NCBI GenBank assembly: GCA_965651695.1
Contig: CBFGTI010000006.1
Span: forward strand, 15,046-79,045
Length of the DNA stretch: 64,000 nt
Reading direction: 5' to 3'
From: Imperialibacter sp965651695
Lineage (GTDB): Bacteria > Bacteroidota > Bacteroidia > Cytophagales > Cyclobacteriaceae
Part shown: piece after piece, positions 42,269 to 51,072 of the stretch
Layout of the letters: each line of letters opens with the position of its first letter
Position numbering within the stretch: position 1 is the stretch's first letter
The notes under the pieces: model-generated
Database searches by the model: none
Told to the model about the DNA's origin: nothing
What the model saw: the letters and a program-made list of their open reading frames with translations, nothing else
Position numbers and translations under genes: made by a program

Positions 42269-45223
42269 ATGAGACAACGATTACTGAAGTACATTTTCCC
42301 GGTAATCTGCCTTGTTGGCTTGACATTTGGTCAGGCGGTAGCTCAAGACAGACAGATCAGTGGAAAAGTAACAGATTCAGAAACCGGGGATGGTCTTCCC
42401 GGAGTGAACGTATTGGAGGTGGGCACCTCCAACGGTACGGTAACCGACCTTAATGGTAACTATTCCATTAGTGTTGGTTCAAATGCCTCTCTTTCTTACT
42501 CATTCGTGGGCTATGCAGTGCAGACCATAGCAGTAGGATCAAGGGCGGTTATCGACGTGGCACTTGACCTCGACGTGCAATCACTGAACGAAGTGGTTGT
42601 GGTAGGTTACGGTACCCAGGAGAAGAAGGAACTTACCAGTGCGGTTACCAACCTTAATGAAGAAGACTTTAACAGGGGTAACGTAAACAGCCCAGCCCAG
42701 CTTTTGCAGGGCAAAGTTCCCGGCTTGAGTATCTATAATAAAGGTGGTAACCCAAACAGCAGCGCTACAATCAGGCTAAGAGGTATATCTACCGTAGGTG
42801 CTAACACTGAACCTCTGGTTGTTATCGACGGTGTTATCGGCGCCTCCCTCGACAACGTAGACCCGAACGACATCGAATCAATCAACGTATTGAAAGACGG
42901 ATCAGGTGCTGCGATCTACGGAAGCCGTGGTTCAAGCGGTGTTATTCTTGTAACTACCAAAAGCGGTGCGAGAGGCAAAGGCGTAACAGCCAGCTACAAT
43001 GGCTATGTGTCTGCCGCAAGCGTGGCAAGGCAACAGCCGGTTTTCACTGCATCTGAGTACATTGCGGCAGGCGGAAACGACCTCGGCGCAGTTACCGACT
43101 GGCAGGATGAAGTTACCAGAACCGGTGTTTCGAATGTTCACAATATCGCCATTTCAGGTGGAAGTGAAGCTACTACTTTCCGTTTGTCTACCAACTTCAG
43201 AAATGTAAACGGTATACTTGAGAAATCTGGATTTGATCAAATTAACGCTCGTGCCAACATCAATCACAGAGCATTGGACGACAAACTTCAGATTGGTTTC
43301 AATATGGCGCTAACTAATCGTGAGAGCAACTTTTCGTTCAACGAGGCACTGCGTTATGCGGTATTGTATAACCCTACAGCACCTATCACGTTTGACAATG
43401 GTGAGTATTTCCAGGCTATCCTTTTCGACAACTTCAACCCGGTAGCAATTCTCGAGCAAAACATTAACGAGGGTAAAAGAAAGAACCTCAACTTTAATGC
43501 GAAAATCGACTACGAGGTTGTTGAAGACCTGATTTTTACTGCAAATTATGCACAGCAGTATACCAACAACCTTAATGGTGAGTACTATTCAAGAAACTCG
43601 CTGTTCAGAGGCTTGAACAGAGGCGGCCTTGCCAGAAGATTCACTTCAGACAGCAAGTTTACTCTTTTTGAAACCTATGGAACCTATTCCAAGGGTTTTG
43701 GCAGTGTAGACATGAGTGTATCCGGTGGTTATTCTTTCCAGCAGGATGAGTATGAAGATTATTTCATTGAATTGGGTAACTTCCCAAGCGACGCCCTAGG
43801 GTATCATGCCCTTGAAAATGCTGGCGATAGACTTTCCGGCATTGCTGCCAATGTAAACATCAATAGCAATGTTTCACCCAACAACAGGATTATCGCATTC
43901 TTCGGCCGGGCTAACTTTACTTTTGATGATGCGATTTTCGTGAATGCCTCAGTTAGAAGAGAAGGTTCTACCAAACTAGGTGCCAACGAGCAGTGGGGTA
44001 TTTTCCCGTCAGCTGGTTTGGGTGTTGACCTCAACAAGTACCTGCAGCTGTCAGGTGTTGACATCTTGAAACTGAGAGTTGGTTACGGTGTAACTGGTTC
44101 ATTGCCATCGCAGTCGGGTCTTGCCCAAGACTTGTATGGTTACAGCTTCCAGGGTGGCGGACAGGTTTCTCTTACAAGAGATGCTAACCCCGACCTGAAG
44201 TGGGAGCAGAAGTCAGAAATAAATGTTGGTGTTGACTTTGGTCTTGGCAGCAAGCTGTCGGGTTCATTGGAACTATACACAAGAAATATCTCAGACTTTA
44301 TCCTAGAGCGTGCTGTACCTACAGATCTCTATCCCTCAGGAACACGATTTGAGAACGTTGGTGAATTAAAAACTAACGGTATTGAGTTCGCATTGAACTA
44401 TACCTCTGTGAAAGCAGGCGACCTTAGCTGGACACCAGGTGTTGTTTTAAGCTCTTACAAAACCACGCTTGAGTCTTTTATTGAAGGTCTTGAAAGGCAA
44501 GTACGCGGAAGCCTTGGAGCTCCAGGCCAAAACAGCACCAACATGATCCGGGTAGCAGTGGGCGAAGAAATCGGACAGATCTGGGGACCTGTATTCTCCG
44601 GCGAAGTTGATGGCGAAGGAAGGCCTGTAATGACCGACCTTAACGGCGACGGACAGCTTATTACCGACCAGGGTTCAGCCCTTGCTGAAAACGGTGACTT
44701 CCAGGAGCTTGGCAATGGTATTCCTGACCTGGAAATTGGCTGGACAAACCAAATCACTTATAAGAATTGGGATCTTAATGCCTTCTTCAGAGGTGCTTTC
44801 GGTCACAGCCTGGTTAACACCTACAGGGCGTTTTATGAGCCGCTCGACTTGGGCGCTATCAACTCTTACAACCGTATCAGCACAGACAAGGCTGTTGACG
44901 GCATCACTCAGGCGCAGTTCAGCTCATTGTATGTTGAGAAAGCTGGATTCTTCAAGCTTGACAACGTGACGCTGGGTTACAACTTTATTCCTGCCAACAA
45001 CAAGGCAATCGGCAATATTCGTCTTTACGCAACTGCTGAAAACGTATTTGTAATTACCGATTATACCGGTATCGACCCCGAGCCTGTTCTCCAGGATTTC
45101 GGAGCTATCGATAATGGTGGCTTCCTTGGAACCACTCCCGATGTTTTGGCTCCGGGTATCGACCGCAGGAATAATTACTTTACAGCACGAACCTTCACGT
45201 TCGGCGTTAACATAGGATTTTAA
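42269..45223 (+). CDS. SusC/RagA-family TonB-linked outer-membrane transporter
   Basis: 984 residues from ATG 42269 (MRQRLLKYIFPVICLVG, signal peptide ending AVAQ); a longer frame starts at 42188 but adds no signal. The N-terminal carboxypeptidase-regulatory-like domain is ISGKVTDSETGDGLPGVNVLEVGTSNG. The TonB box and plug entry are LNEVVVVGYGTQEKKELTSAV, followed by plug motifs PGLSIYNKGGNPNSSATIRLRGISTVG and VIDGV, and the SINVLKDGSGAAIYGSRGSSGVILVTTKSG segment diagnostic of SusC. The rest is the 22-strand barrel. It imports oligosaccharides with TonB energy. The paired SusD follows after 14 bp. The substrate is inferred to be an alpha-glucan from neighbouring amylases. Confidence 0.96.
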   Translation: MRQRLLKYIFPVICLVGLTFGQAVAQDRQISGKVTDSETGDGLPGVNVLEVGTSNGTVTDLNGNYSISVGSNASLSYSFVGYAVQTIAVGSRAVIDVALDLDVQSLNEVVVVGYGTQEKKELTSAVTNLNEEDFNRGNVNSPAQLLQGKVPGLSIYNKGGNPNSSATIRLRGISTVGANTEPLVVIDGVIGASLDNVDPNDIESINVLKDGSGAAIYGSRGSSGVILVTTKSGARGKGVTASYNGYVSAASVARQQPVFTASEYIAAGGNDLGAVTDWQDEVTRTGVSNVHNIAISGGSEATTFRLSTNFRNVNGILEKSGFDQINARANINHRALDDKLQIGFNMALTNRESNFSFNEALRYAVLYNPTAPITFDNGEYFQAILFDNFNPVAILEQNINEGKRKNLNFNAKIDYEVVEDLIFTANYAQQYTNNLNGEYYSRNSLFRGLNRGGLARRFTSDSKFTLFETYGTYSKGFGSVDMSVSGGYSFQQDEYEDYFIELGNFPSDALGYHALENAGDRLSGIAANVNINSNVSPNNRIIAFFGRANFTFDDAIFVNASVRREGSTKLGANEQWGIFPSAGLGVDLNKYLQLSGVDILKLRVGYGVTGSLPSQSGLAQDLYGYSFQGGGQVSLTRDANPDLKWEQKSEINVGVDFGLGSKLSGSLELYTRNISDFILERAVPTDLYPSGTRFENVGELKTNGIEFALNYTSVKAGDLSWTPGVVLSSYKTTLESFIEGLERQVRGSLGAPGQNSTNMIRVAVGEEIGQIWGPVFSGEVDGEGRPVMTDLNGDGQLITDQGSALAENGDFQELGNGIPDLEIGWTNQITYKNWDLNAFFRGAFGHSLVNTYRAFYEPLDLGAINSYNRISTDKAVDGITQAQFSSLYVEKAGFFKLDNVTLGYNFIPANNKAIGNIRLYATAENVFVITDYTGIDPEPVLQDFGAIDNGGFLGTTPDVLAPGIDRRNNYFTARTFTFGVNIGF

Positions 45224-45237
45224 ACTATCGAAGAACA

Positions 45238-46764
45238 ATGAAGAACTTATTTAAAATATTTCTCTTAATTCCTCTGGTCACAGCATTTTATGCTTGTACT
45301 GATCTTGAGGAAGAAATTGAAGGTGATTTCACTGAGACTTTCGATCCGGCGAATCCTGGCGTAGGTGTGAAAAACAACGTAAACAGGCCTACACCAGATG
45401 ACGGACTAGCTCCTGCCTTTACCAGGCTTCTGAACGGTACCGCTAATCACGGCAGCTATTTTTCTGCATCAGAATTACCTACCGATGAAGCAGTAGTTAC
45501 TCAAAAAGGTGGTGACTGGTTTGATGGTGGTATCCTGATCAATTTGCATGTCCATGATTTCAGGTCGACCAACCCATTTTTGAATGGTGCATGGAACGAC
45601 ACCTACGGCGGTATTACGCAGTGTAACATCCTGCTTGATGGTGACCTTTCTGCTGGAGCAGAAGCTCAGGTAAGAATGTTGCGTGCCTACTTCTACTGGA
45701 GGCTTTTAGACATGTTTGGCAATGTAAAAATTGTAACCACTCCTGGCGTTGATGTACCGCAGTCTGATCGGACAGCAGTATTCAATTTTGTTGAGAGTGA
45801 GTTGCTGGCCGCTATCCCTGACTTATCGGAAGCAAGGTCTGAGTATGGAAGAGCAAACAAATGGGCTGCATATGCATTGCTGGCACGTTTGTATTTGAAT
45901 GCTGAGGTGTACACAGGTAACGCTAGATATCAGGATGCATCTGATGCAGCTGACATGGTGATTAACTCAGGTGTATACGACCTGGATCCAAACTATGCAG
46001 CTGTTTTCGCACCGGATAACGTAGAAAATATCGAGCACATTATGGTGGCTCCGTTTGACGAGGCGACCGGTACCGGTATGAACTTCGCACAAATGACGCT
46101 TCACTACCCAAGTCAGCTTACATTCAGCCTGCAGCAGCAGCCATGGAATGGCTACTCTACACTCGAAGAGTTTTATAACTCATATGAGGACGGTGACGAA
46201 AGAAAGGAAAACAACTTCATCGTAGGCCCTCAGGTAGACAGAAGTGGTAACCCGATCCTTGATCTTGCCTTCGATAAGGCTGATGAGGATGGAGCCGCTA
46301 TTAACTACACACCTGAAATTAATCAGCTTGCGCCTAATGGTTCAAGACAAGCCGGTGCTCGCTTGGGCAAATTCAGCTTCAAAATTGGCCAAACCCCTGA
46401 CATGGATAATGATTTCCCGGTATTGCGCTATGGCGAAGTACTGCTCAACAAGGCCGAAGCAATGGCCAGAATGAGCGGAAACTGGAATGCTGGACTTATT
46501 TACGTAAACCAGCTGAGAACAAGAGCAGATGTGGATGAATTCACAACCATAACTGAGGATGAGTTTTTAGCTGAAAGAGGTCGCGAGCTGTTCCAGGAGT
46601 CGCTTAGAAGAACAGACCTTATCCGCTTTGGGGCTTGGGGCGACGCATGGTGGGAAAAACCCGCTCACAGCGATGACTACAAGAACATATTCCCAATTCC
46701 ATTGGATCAGATTAACGCGTCTGCATCAGAAACATATCCGCTGGCGCAGAACCCTGGTTATTAA
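45238..46764 (+). CDS. SusD/RagB-family outer-membrane lipoprotein
   Basis: 508 residues. Lipobox TAFYAC near residue 20. The chain shows the SusD helical TPR-like pattern: GAWNDTYGGITQCNILLDGDLSAGAEAQVRMLRAYFYWRLLDMFGNVKIVTTPG is the diagnostic stretch, then ANKWAAYALLARLYLNAEVYTGN, FPVLRYGEVLLNKAEAMAR and ELFQESLRRTDLIRFGAW. The final NPGY is the usual SusD ending. It forms the lid on SusC and binds the glycan at the cell surface. The gene follows susC by 14 bp and ends in a strong terminator. No SusE/SusF homologues follow. Confidence 0.96.
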   Translation: MKNLFKIFLLIPLVTAFYACTDLEEEIEGDFTETFDPANPGVGVKNNVNRPTPDDGLAPAFTRLLNGTANHGSYFSASELPTDEAVVTQKGGDWFDGGILINLHVHDFRSTNPFLNGAWNDTYGGITQCNILLDGDLSAGAEAQVRMLRAYFYWRLLDMFGNVKIVTTPGVDVPQSDRTAVFNFVESELLAAIPDLSEARSEYGRANKWAAYALLARLYLNAEVYTGNARYQDASDAADMVINSGVYDLDPNYAAVFAPDNVENIEHIMVAPFDEATGTGMNFAQMTLHYPSQLTFSLQQQPWNGYSTLEEFYNSYEDGDERKENNFIVGPQVDRSGNPILDLAFDKADEDGAAINYTPEINQLAPNGSRQAGARLGKFSFKIGQTPDMDNDFPVLRYGEVLLNKAEAMARMSGNWNAGLIYVNQLRTRADVDEFTTITEDEFLAERGRELFQESLRRTDLIRFGAWGDAWWEKPAHSDDYKNIFPIPLDQINASASETYPLAQNPGY

Positions 46765-46792
46765 TTTATACAGATAAGGTTTTTGACATAGT

Positions 46793-46824
46793 AAATAGCG
46801 TCCTTCACAGGACGCTATTTTTTT
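46793..46824 (+). terminator. Rho-independent terminator after susD
   Basis: An 11-bp perfect stem AAATAGCGTCC / GGACGCTATTT with a TTCACA loop and following T-run. It separates the SusCD operon from the VCBS cluster. Confidence 0.92.
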
Positions 46825-47073
46825 AACAGAAAGTGATTAACGCAGTCAGGAGCTATAAAGGGGCTGGCGGAAGTGCAAGCCAAATGGCATCCTTGAGATG
46901 CATTAAAAAAGACAGTGTGCATTTTTTGAGCCTGCCATAGGGCTCTAGATTATTTCGGGAAAATAAATTACATCCGAGAAACGCACATCCGCTTAATTAA
47001 TATTTTCAGAGCCGAAATTTGGCTCTCAATAGATGTAGCAATAGTTTTACAGTTAAACAAATGCTTTTATTGT

Positions 47074-47655
47074 ATGAGAGGCGTTTTTAGTTTTTTGCTT
47101 TTGAGTTTGCTGTTAACCGGGTGTTTTGAGTCTGAGTACACCAGGCTGGTTAAATCGGAACTGTCAAAAGAAACTCGCTCCGATTCGCTGTTGTTTGATA
47201 TTGAGTTCGGAGACTCCAGAGAAGAGTTTTACCAAAAATGTTATCGGCTCAACAGGAGGCAGCTTGTGTCGCAAGGGCCGGGAAATTCGTCTGTTCAATA
47301 CCTTTTTACAGATTCTGTCTATCACAAAGAACCCGCTTCGCTTCAACTGTTGTTTTATCCGAAATTTGATGAGAAACAGGTAATAAAGAGTATGGACCTG
47401 GAACTCAGTTATACTGGATGGGCTCCCTGGAATACCAGATTAAAATCTGACTCCTTAAAACCCAAAGTACTTGAAATGCTGCGGGACTGGTACGGGGGCA
47501 ATGATTTCATTAGCGTTACCCTAAATAAAGTGGAAGTACCACTGAAACTGGACGCCAACAGGAGAATTATTGTTTTTACGAAAGACGAAGAAAAAGTAGT
47601 CGTAAAAATTCAGGACATACTCCACCCGGAGTATCAACATTCAATAAGCAAATGA
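47074..47655 (+). CDS. Hypothetical lipoprotein
   Basis: 193 residues. The signal MRGVFSFLLLSLLLTGC has a good lipobox at residue 17. The mature chain includes FESEYTRLVKSELSKETRSDSLLFDIEFGDSREEFYQKC, which resembles a common Bacteroidota small-lipoprotein start, then VQYLFTDSVYHKEPASLQLLFYPKFD, and a C-terminal LKLDANRRIIVFTKDEEKVVVKIQDI. No family recognised. It lies between the SusCD terminator and the VCBS cluster, 107 bp before the first VCBS gene, and may belong to that transcript. Confidence 0.72.
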   Translation: MRGVFSFLLLSLLLTGCFESEYTRLVKSELSKETRSDSLLFDIEFGDSREEFYQKCYRLNRRQLVSQGPGNSSVQYLFTDSVYHKEPASLQLLFYPKFDEKQVIKSMDLELSYTGWAPWNTRLKSDSLKPKVLEMLRDWYGGNDFISVTLNKVEVPLKLDANRRIIVFTKDEEKVVVKIQDILHPEYQHSISK

Positions 47656-47762
47656 TGAAGTGGTGGTTATAATTCCTTCGCTATGTCCACCGCTGTCCTC
47701 GCTGGAAAAAGGCGGTTGCGTAATTGGCAGCGAGGTGGATCACACTGATAAAAAAATATAAT

Positions 47763-50700
47763 ATGAAGTACATTGCATTGGCCGGTGTTTTATTCTTATC
47801 AGTCGGTTGCTCGCAAGAACTGGCGGAAAAGAAAAATCCTTTTTTGTTTGAGTTGATTCCGGGGGCGGCCTCAGGAGTAGATTTTCGTAATGACCTTAAA
47901 TTCGATGAGGAATTCAACATCTACACCTATCGAAATTTTTACAATGGTGGCGGCGTAGCCCTGGGAGACGTGAATAATGATGGACTGATAGATATCTACT
48001 TCACATCGAATATAGCCGTCAATAAACTCTACCTCAATCGGGGAGATTGGAAATTTGAAGACATTACTGAAGATGCCGGTGTAGCAGGAAGCAAGGCCTG
48101 GTCTACGGGGGTAACGATGGTGGATATTAACGGAGACGGGTGGCTGGACATTTACGTCTGCAATTCAGGAGATGTAAAAGGGGATAACAAGCAAAATGAG
48201 CTCTTTATAAACAACGGTGACTTGACGTTCACGGAGGCCGGTGCACAATATGGGCTGGACAACGGCGGTTTTTCTACCCATGCTTCTTTTTTCGACTACG
48301 ACAAAGATGGAGACCTTGATGTTTACCTGTTAAACAACTCCTACAAAGCCATTGGTAGTTTCAACCTCAAAAACAATATACGGCACGAAAGAGATAGCCT
48401 TGGCGGCGACAAGTTACTCGAAAATGATAACGGCTATTTTAGAGACGTAAGCGAAGCCGCCGGAATTTTCGGAAGCGAGATAGGATTCGGGCTCGGCATC
48501 ACTGTAGGCGATGTAAACAACGACGGGTGGGAGGATATATATGTTTCAAATGATTTTTTTGAACGAGACTATCTTTATATCAACAACCGTGACAAAACAT
48601 TCTCCGAACAGCTCGAAAGCCAAATGAAGTCAATTAGTGGCGCCTCTATGGGCGCCGACATGGCTGATGTAAACAACGATGGCTACGCCGACCTCTTTGT
48701 TACTGAAATGCTTCCCCGTACCAGAGACCGGCTGAAGACAATCACAACTTTTGAAGATTGGAACAAATACCAATACAACATTAATGCGGGCTATTATCAC
48801 CAGTTTACCCGCAATACATTCCAGCTAAATAACGGCAATAATAGTTTTAGCGAAATTGGCCGGCTGGCGGGCGTTGAAGCATCCGACTGGAGTTGGGGCG
48901 CACTTATTTTTGATTTCGACAATGATGGTATGAAGGACATCTTCATTGCCAACGGCATGTATCAGGACCTCACCAACCAGGACTATCTTCGATATATTTC
49001 AAATGAGGAGGTGATGAGATCAATTATTTCGCAAAACCGGGTTGACTACAAAAAACTGATCGACATCATTCCTTCCAATCCAATACAAAACTACGCATTT
49101 CTCAATAAAGGTAATCTCCGGTTTGATGACTCAACAACTCAACTGGGGCTTGACCAAAAAGGTTTTTCCAATGGAGCGGCATACGGTGACCTGGACAATG
49201 ATGGAGATTTGGATCTTGTGGTAAATAATATCAACAGCCCCGCATTTTTGTATAGAAACCGGGCAAACGACGATAGAGATGTTAATTACCTCCAGTTTAT
49301 TTTGCGCGGCGAAAACAAAAATACGTTGGCTATAGGAGCTAAGATAAGTGTGACCGATGGCGAAACTACTTACTTTGTAGAGCAACAGCCCACCAGGGGT
49401 TTTGAATCGTCAGTCGACCCGCGGCCACACCTTGGCCTCAAATCGGCGAAAAATGTAGATATCTCGATCAAGTGGCCTTCCGGGAAGTTGACCCAACTGA
49501 AGAACATTCGGGTAAACCAGGTGATTGAGGCTTATGAGAAAGACGCGGATAGTACCACCTCAGTGGTAGCCGTAGCTATTGCCGATAATACATTATTTAA
49601 CCCTGCCTCTCCCCTTCCCTACAATCACGTGGAGAATCAGTTCGTGGATTTTCACCGGGAGCGGCTGCTTTATCACATGATGAGCACCGAAGGTCCGCAC
49701 ATTTCGGCTGGTGACGTCAATGGCGACGGGGAGGATGATTTCTATGTCTCCGGCTCGAAAGGGTCGCCAGGTACTTTGCTAGTAAGTGACAACAGTCGCT
49801 TCAAGGCTACAACAAAAGCTTTCGAAGGCGAGCTCGACTCCGAAGACATGTCCAGCGTTTTCTTTGACGCCGATGGTGACGGCGACATGGATTTGTACGT
49901 GTGCAGCGGGGGAACCGAATTCAACCAAAGTTCGGCGTCGCTTCTCGATAGATTATACCTGAATGACGGCAAGGGTAATTTCACATTGTCGCCACAAAAC
50001 CTACCCTCCGCCGCAAGGTACGTGAGCACATCCACCGTCGCTGCTGCTGACTTTGATCGGGATGGCGACATCGATCTTTTCGTGGGCGAGCGCCTAATTC
50101 CTTTTCAGTTTGGCTTACCCGGCAGCGGCTTTATCCTGGTAAACGATGGCAAGGGTAACTTTGCCGATGCCACAGATGCCGTGGCCCCGGGCTTGATAAA
50201 ATTAGGCCTTATTACTTCAGGCGACTGGGCAGATATGGATGCCGACGGAGATCTTGATCTTGTGATCGTGGGCGAATACATGTCTCCCAAGGTGTTCAAG
50301 AATGAGGAAGGTAAATTGGTGCCCGTACCATCGATTGAGCTTGACCAGCAAAAAGGCTGGTGGAATAAGCTGCAAATGGCAGATATCGATGGAGACGGAG
50401 ATTTGGACATCATAGCGGGAAATCATGGCCGAAACAGCCGGTTTAGGGCATCGCCACAGGAGCCAATAAAGCTGTATGTGGGCGATTATGATAAAAACGG
50501 ATTTTTAGATCCCATTCTCACTTCAGCCAAAGATGGGAAAGACTATCCTTTTGCACTTCGCCACAATCTGCTCGATCAGGTAAAGGCGCTGACAAAAAAG
50601 TTTCCCGATTACGAGTCGTACAAAAACGCCACTATGAGTGATATCCTAGACCCTAAGCAGATTGAAGAAGCGCTGATACTGGAGGTAACCCAGCTGTCGA

Positions 50701-51041
50701 CGGGTATCTTTGTAAACAATGGCAACTTCGAATTCTCCTTCGTGAGCCTGCCTGTTGAAGCTCAATTTGCACCTGTTTACGGCATATCGACCGGCGATTA
50801 TGACAGAGATGGCGATCTCGATATTTTGCTCGGGGGCAATTTGTATGGTGTTCAGCCTGAGGCAGGAAGGTATGACGCCAGTTACGGACTATTTCTGGAA
50901 AATACCGGAGATATGAATTTCCAAACCTCCGGAGGAAACAGGGGTTTTTGGGTAGATGGGGAAATTCGGGATATCCTTACGCTAAGCAATCGTGTAATTG
51001 TAACGAGAAATAACGACAGCACCGTCGTATTCGAATATTAA
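47763..51041 (+). CDS. VCBS/FG-GAP repeat lipoprotein with ASPIC/UnbV domain, copy 1
   Basis: 1,092 residues from ATG 47763 (MKYIALAGVLFLSVGC). Lipobox at residue 16. The first half is a beta-propeller of VCBS/FG-GAP blades, each with a calcium-type DxNxDG motif: DVNNDGLIDIYF, DINGDGWLDIYV, DYDKDGDLDVYL, DVNNDGWEDIYV, DVNNDGYADLFV, DFDNDGMKDIFI and DLDNDGDLDLVV. The middle (near residue 520-600) is the ASPIC/UnbV domain with IGAKISV, QQPTRGFESSVDPRPHLGL and WPSGKLTQLKNI. A second propeller follows: DVNGDGEDDFYV, DADGDGDMDLYV, DFDRDGDIDLFV, DMDADGDLDLVI, DIDGDGDLDIIAGNHG and DYDRDGDLDILL. The architecture resembles vertebrate CRTAC1. Adhesion or glycan binding is possible; no enzyme motif is visible. 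The next paralogue starts 31 bp downstream. Confidence 0.93.
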   Translation: MKYIALAGVLFLSVGCSQELAEKKNPFLFELIPGAASGVDFRNDLKFDEEFNIYTYRNFYNGGGVALGDVNNDGLIDIYFTSNIAVNKLYLNRGDWKFEDITEDAGVAGSKAWSTGVTMVDINGDGWLDIYVCNSGDVKGDNKQNELFINNGDLTFTEAGAQYGLDNGGFSTHASFFDYDKDGDLDVYLLNNSYKAIGSFNLKNNIRHERDSLGGDKLLENDNGYFRDVSEAAGIFGSEIGFGLGITVGDVNNDGWEDIYVSNDFFERDYLYINNRDKTFSEQLESQMKSISGASMGADMADVNNDGYADLFVTEMLPRTRDRLKTITTFEDWNKYQYNINAGYYHQFTRNTFQLNNGNNSFSEIGRLAGVEASDWSWGALIFDFDNDGMKDIFIANGMYQDLTNQDYLRYISNEEVMRSIISQNRVDYKKLIDIIPSNPIQNYAFLNKGNLRFDDSTTQLGLDQKGFSNGAAYGDLDNDGDLDLVVNNINSPAFLYRNRANDDRDVNYLQFILRGENKNTLAIGAKISVTDGETTYFVEQQPTRGFESSVDPRPHLGLKSAKNVDISIKWPSGKLTQLKNIRVNQVIEAYEKDADSTTSVVAVAIADNTLFNPASPLPYNHVENQFVDFHRERLLYHMMSTEGPHISAGDVNGDGEDDFYVSGSKGSPGTLLVSDNSRFKATTKAFEGELDSEDMSSVFFDADGDGDMDLYVCSGGTEFNQSSASLLDRLYLNDGKGNFTLSPQNLPSAARYVSTSTVAAADFDRDGDIDLFVGERLIPFQFGLPGSGFILVNDGKGNFADATDAVAPGLIKLGLITSGDWADMDADGDLDLVIVGEYMSPKVFKNEEGKLVPVPSIELDQQKGWWNKLQMADIDGDGDLDIIAGNHGRNSRFRASPQEPIKLYVGDYDKNGFLDPILTSAKDGKDYPFALRHNLLDQVKALTKKFPDYESYKNATMSDILDPKQIEEALILEVTQLSTGIFVNNGNFEFSFVSLPVEAQFAPVYGISTGDYDRDGDLDILLGGNLYGVQPEAGRYDASYGLFLENTGDMNFQTSGGNRGFWVDGEIRDILTLSNRVIVTRNNDSTVVFEY

Positions 51042-51072
51042 CGACGGCCGGGTGGTGAAAAGAATATTTACT

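Noticed and set aside
51052..51072. GTG start codons for VCBS copy 2
   Set aside because: Possible, but ATG 51073 already gives a normal lipoprotein signal length; the alternative is noted in the gene entry.
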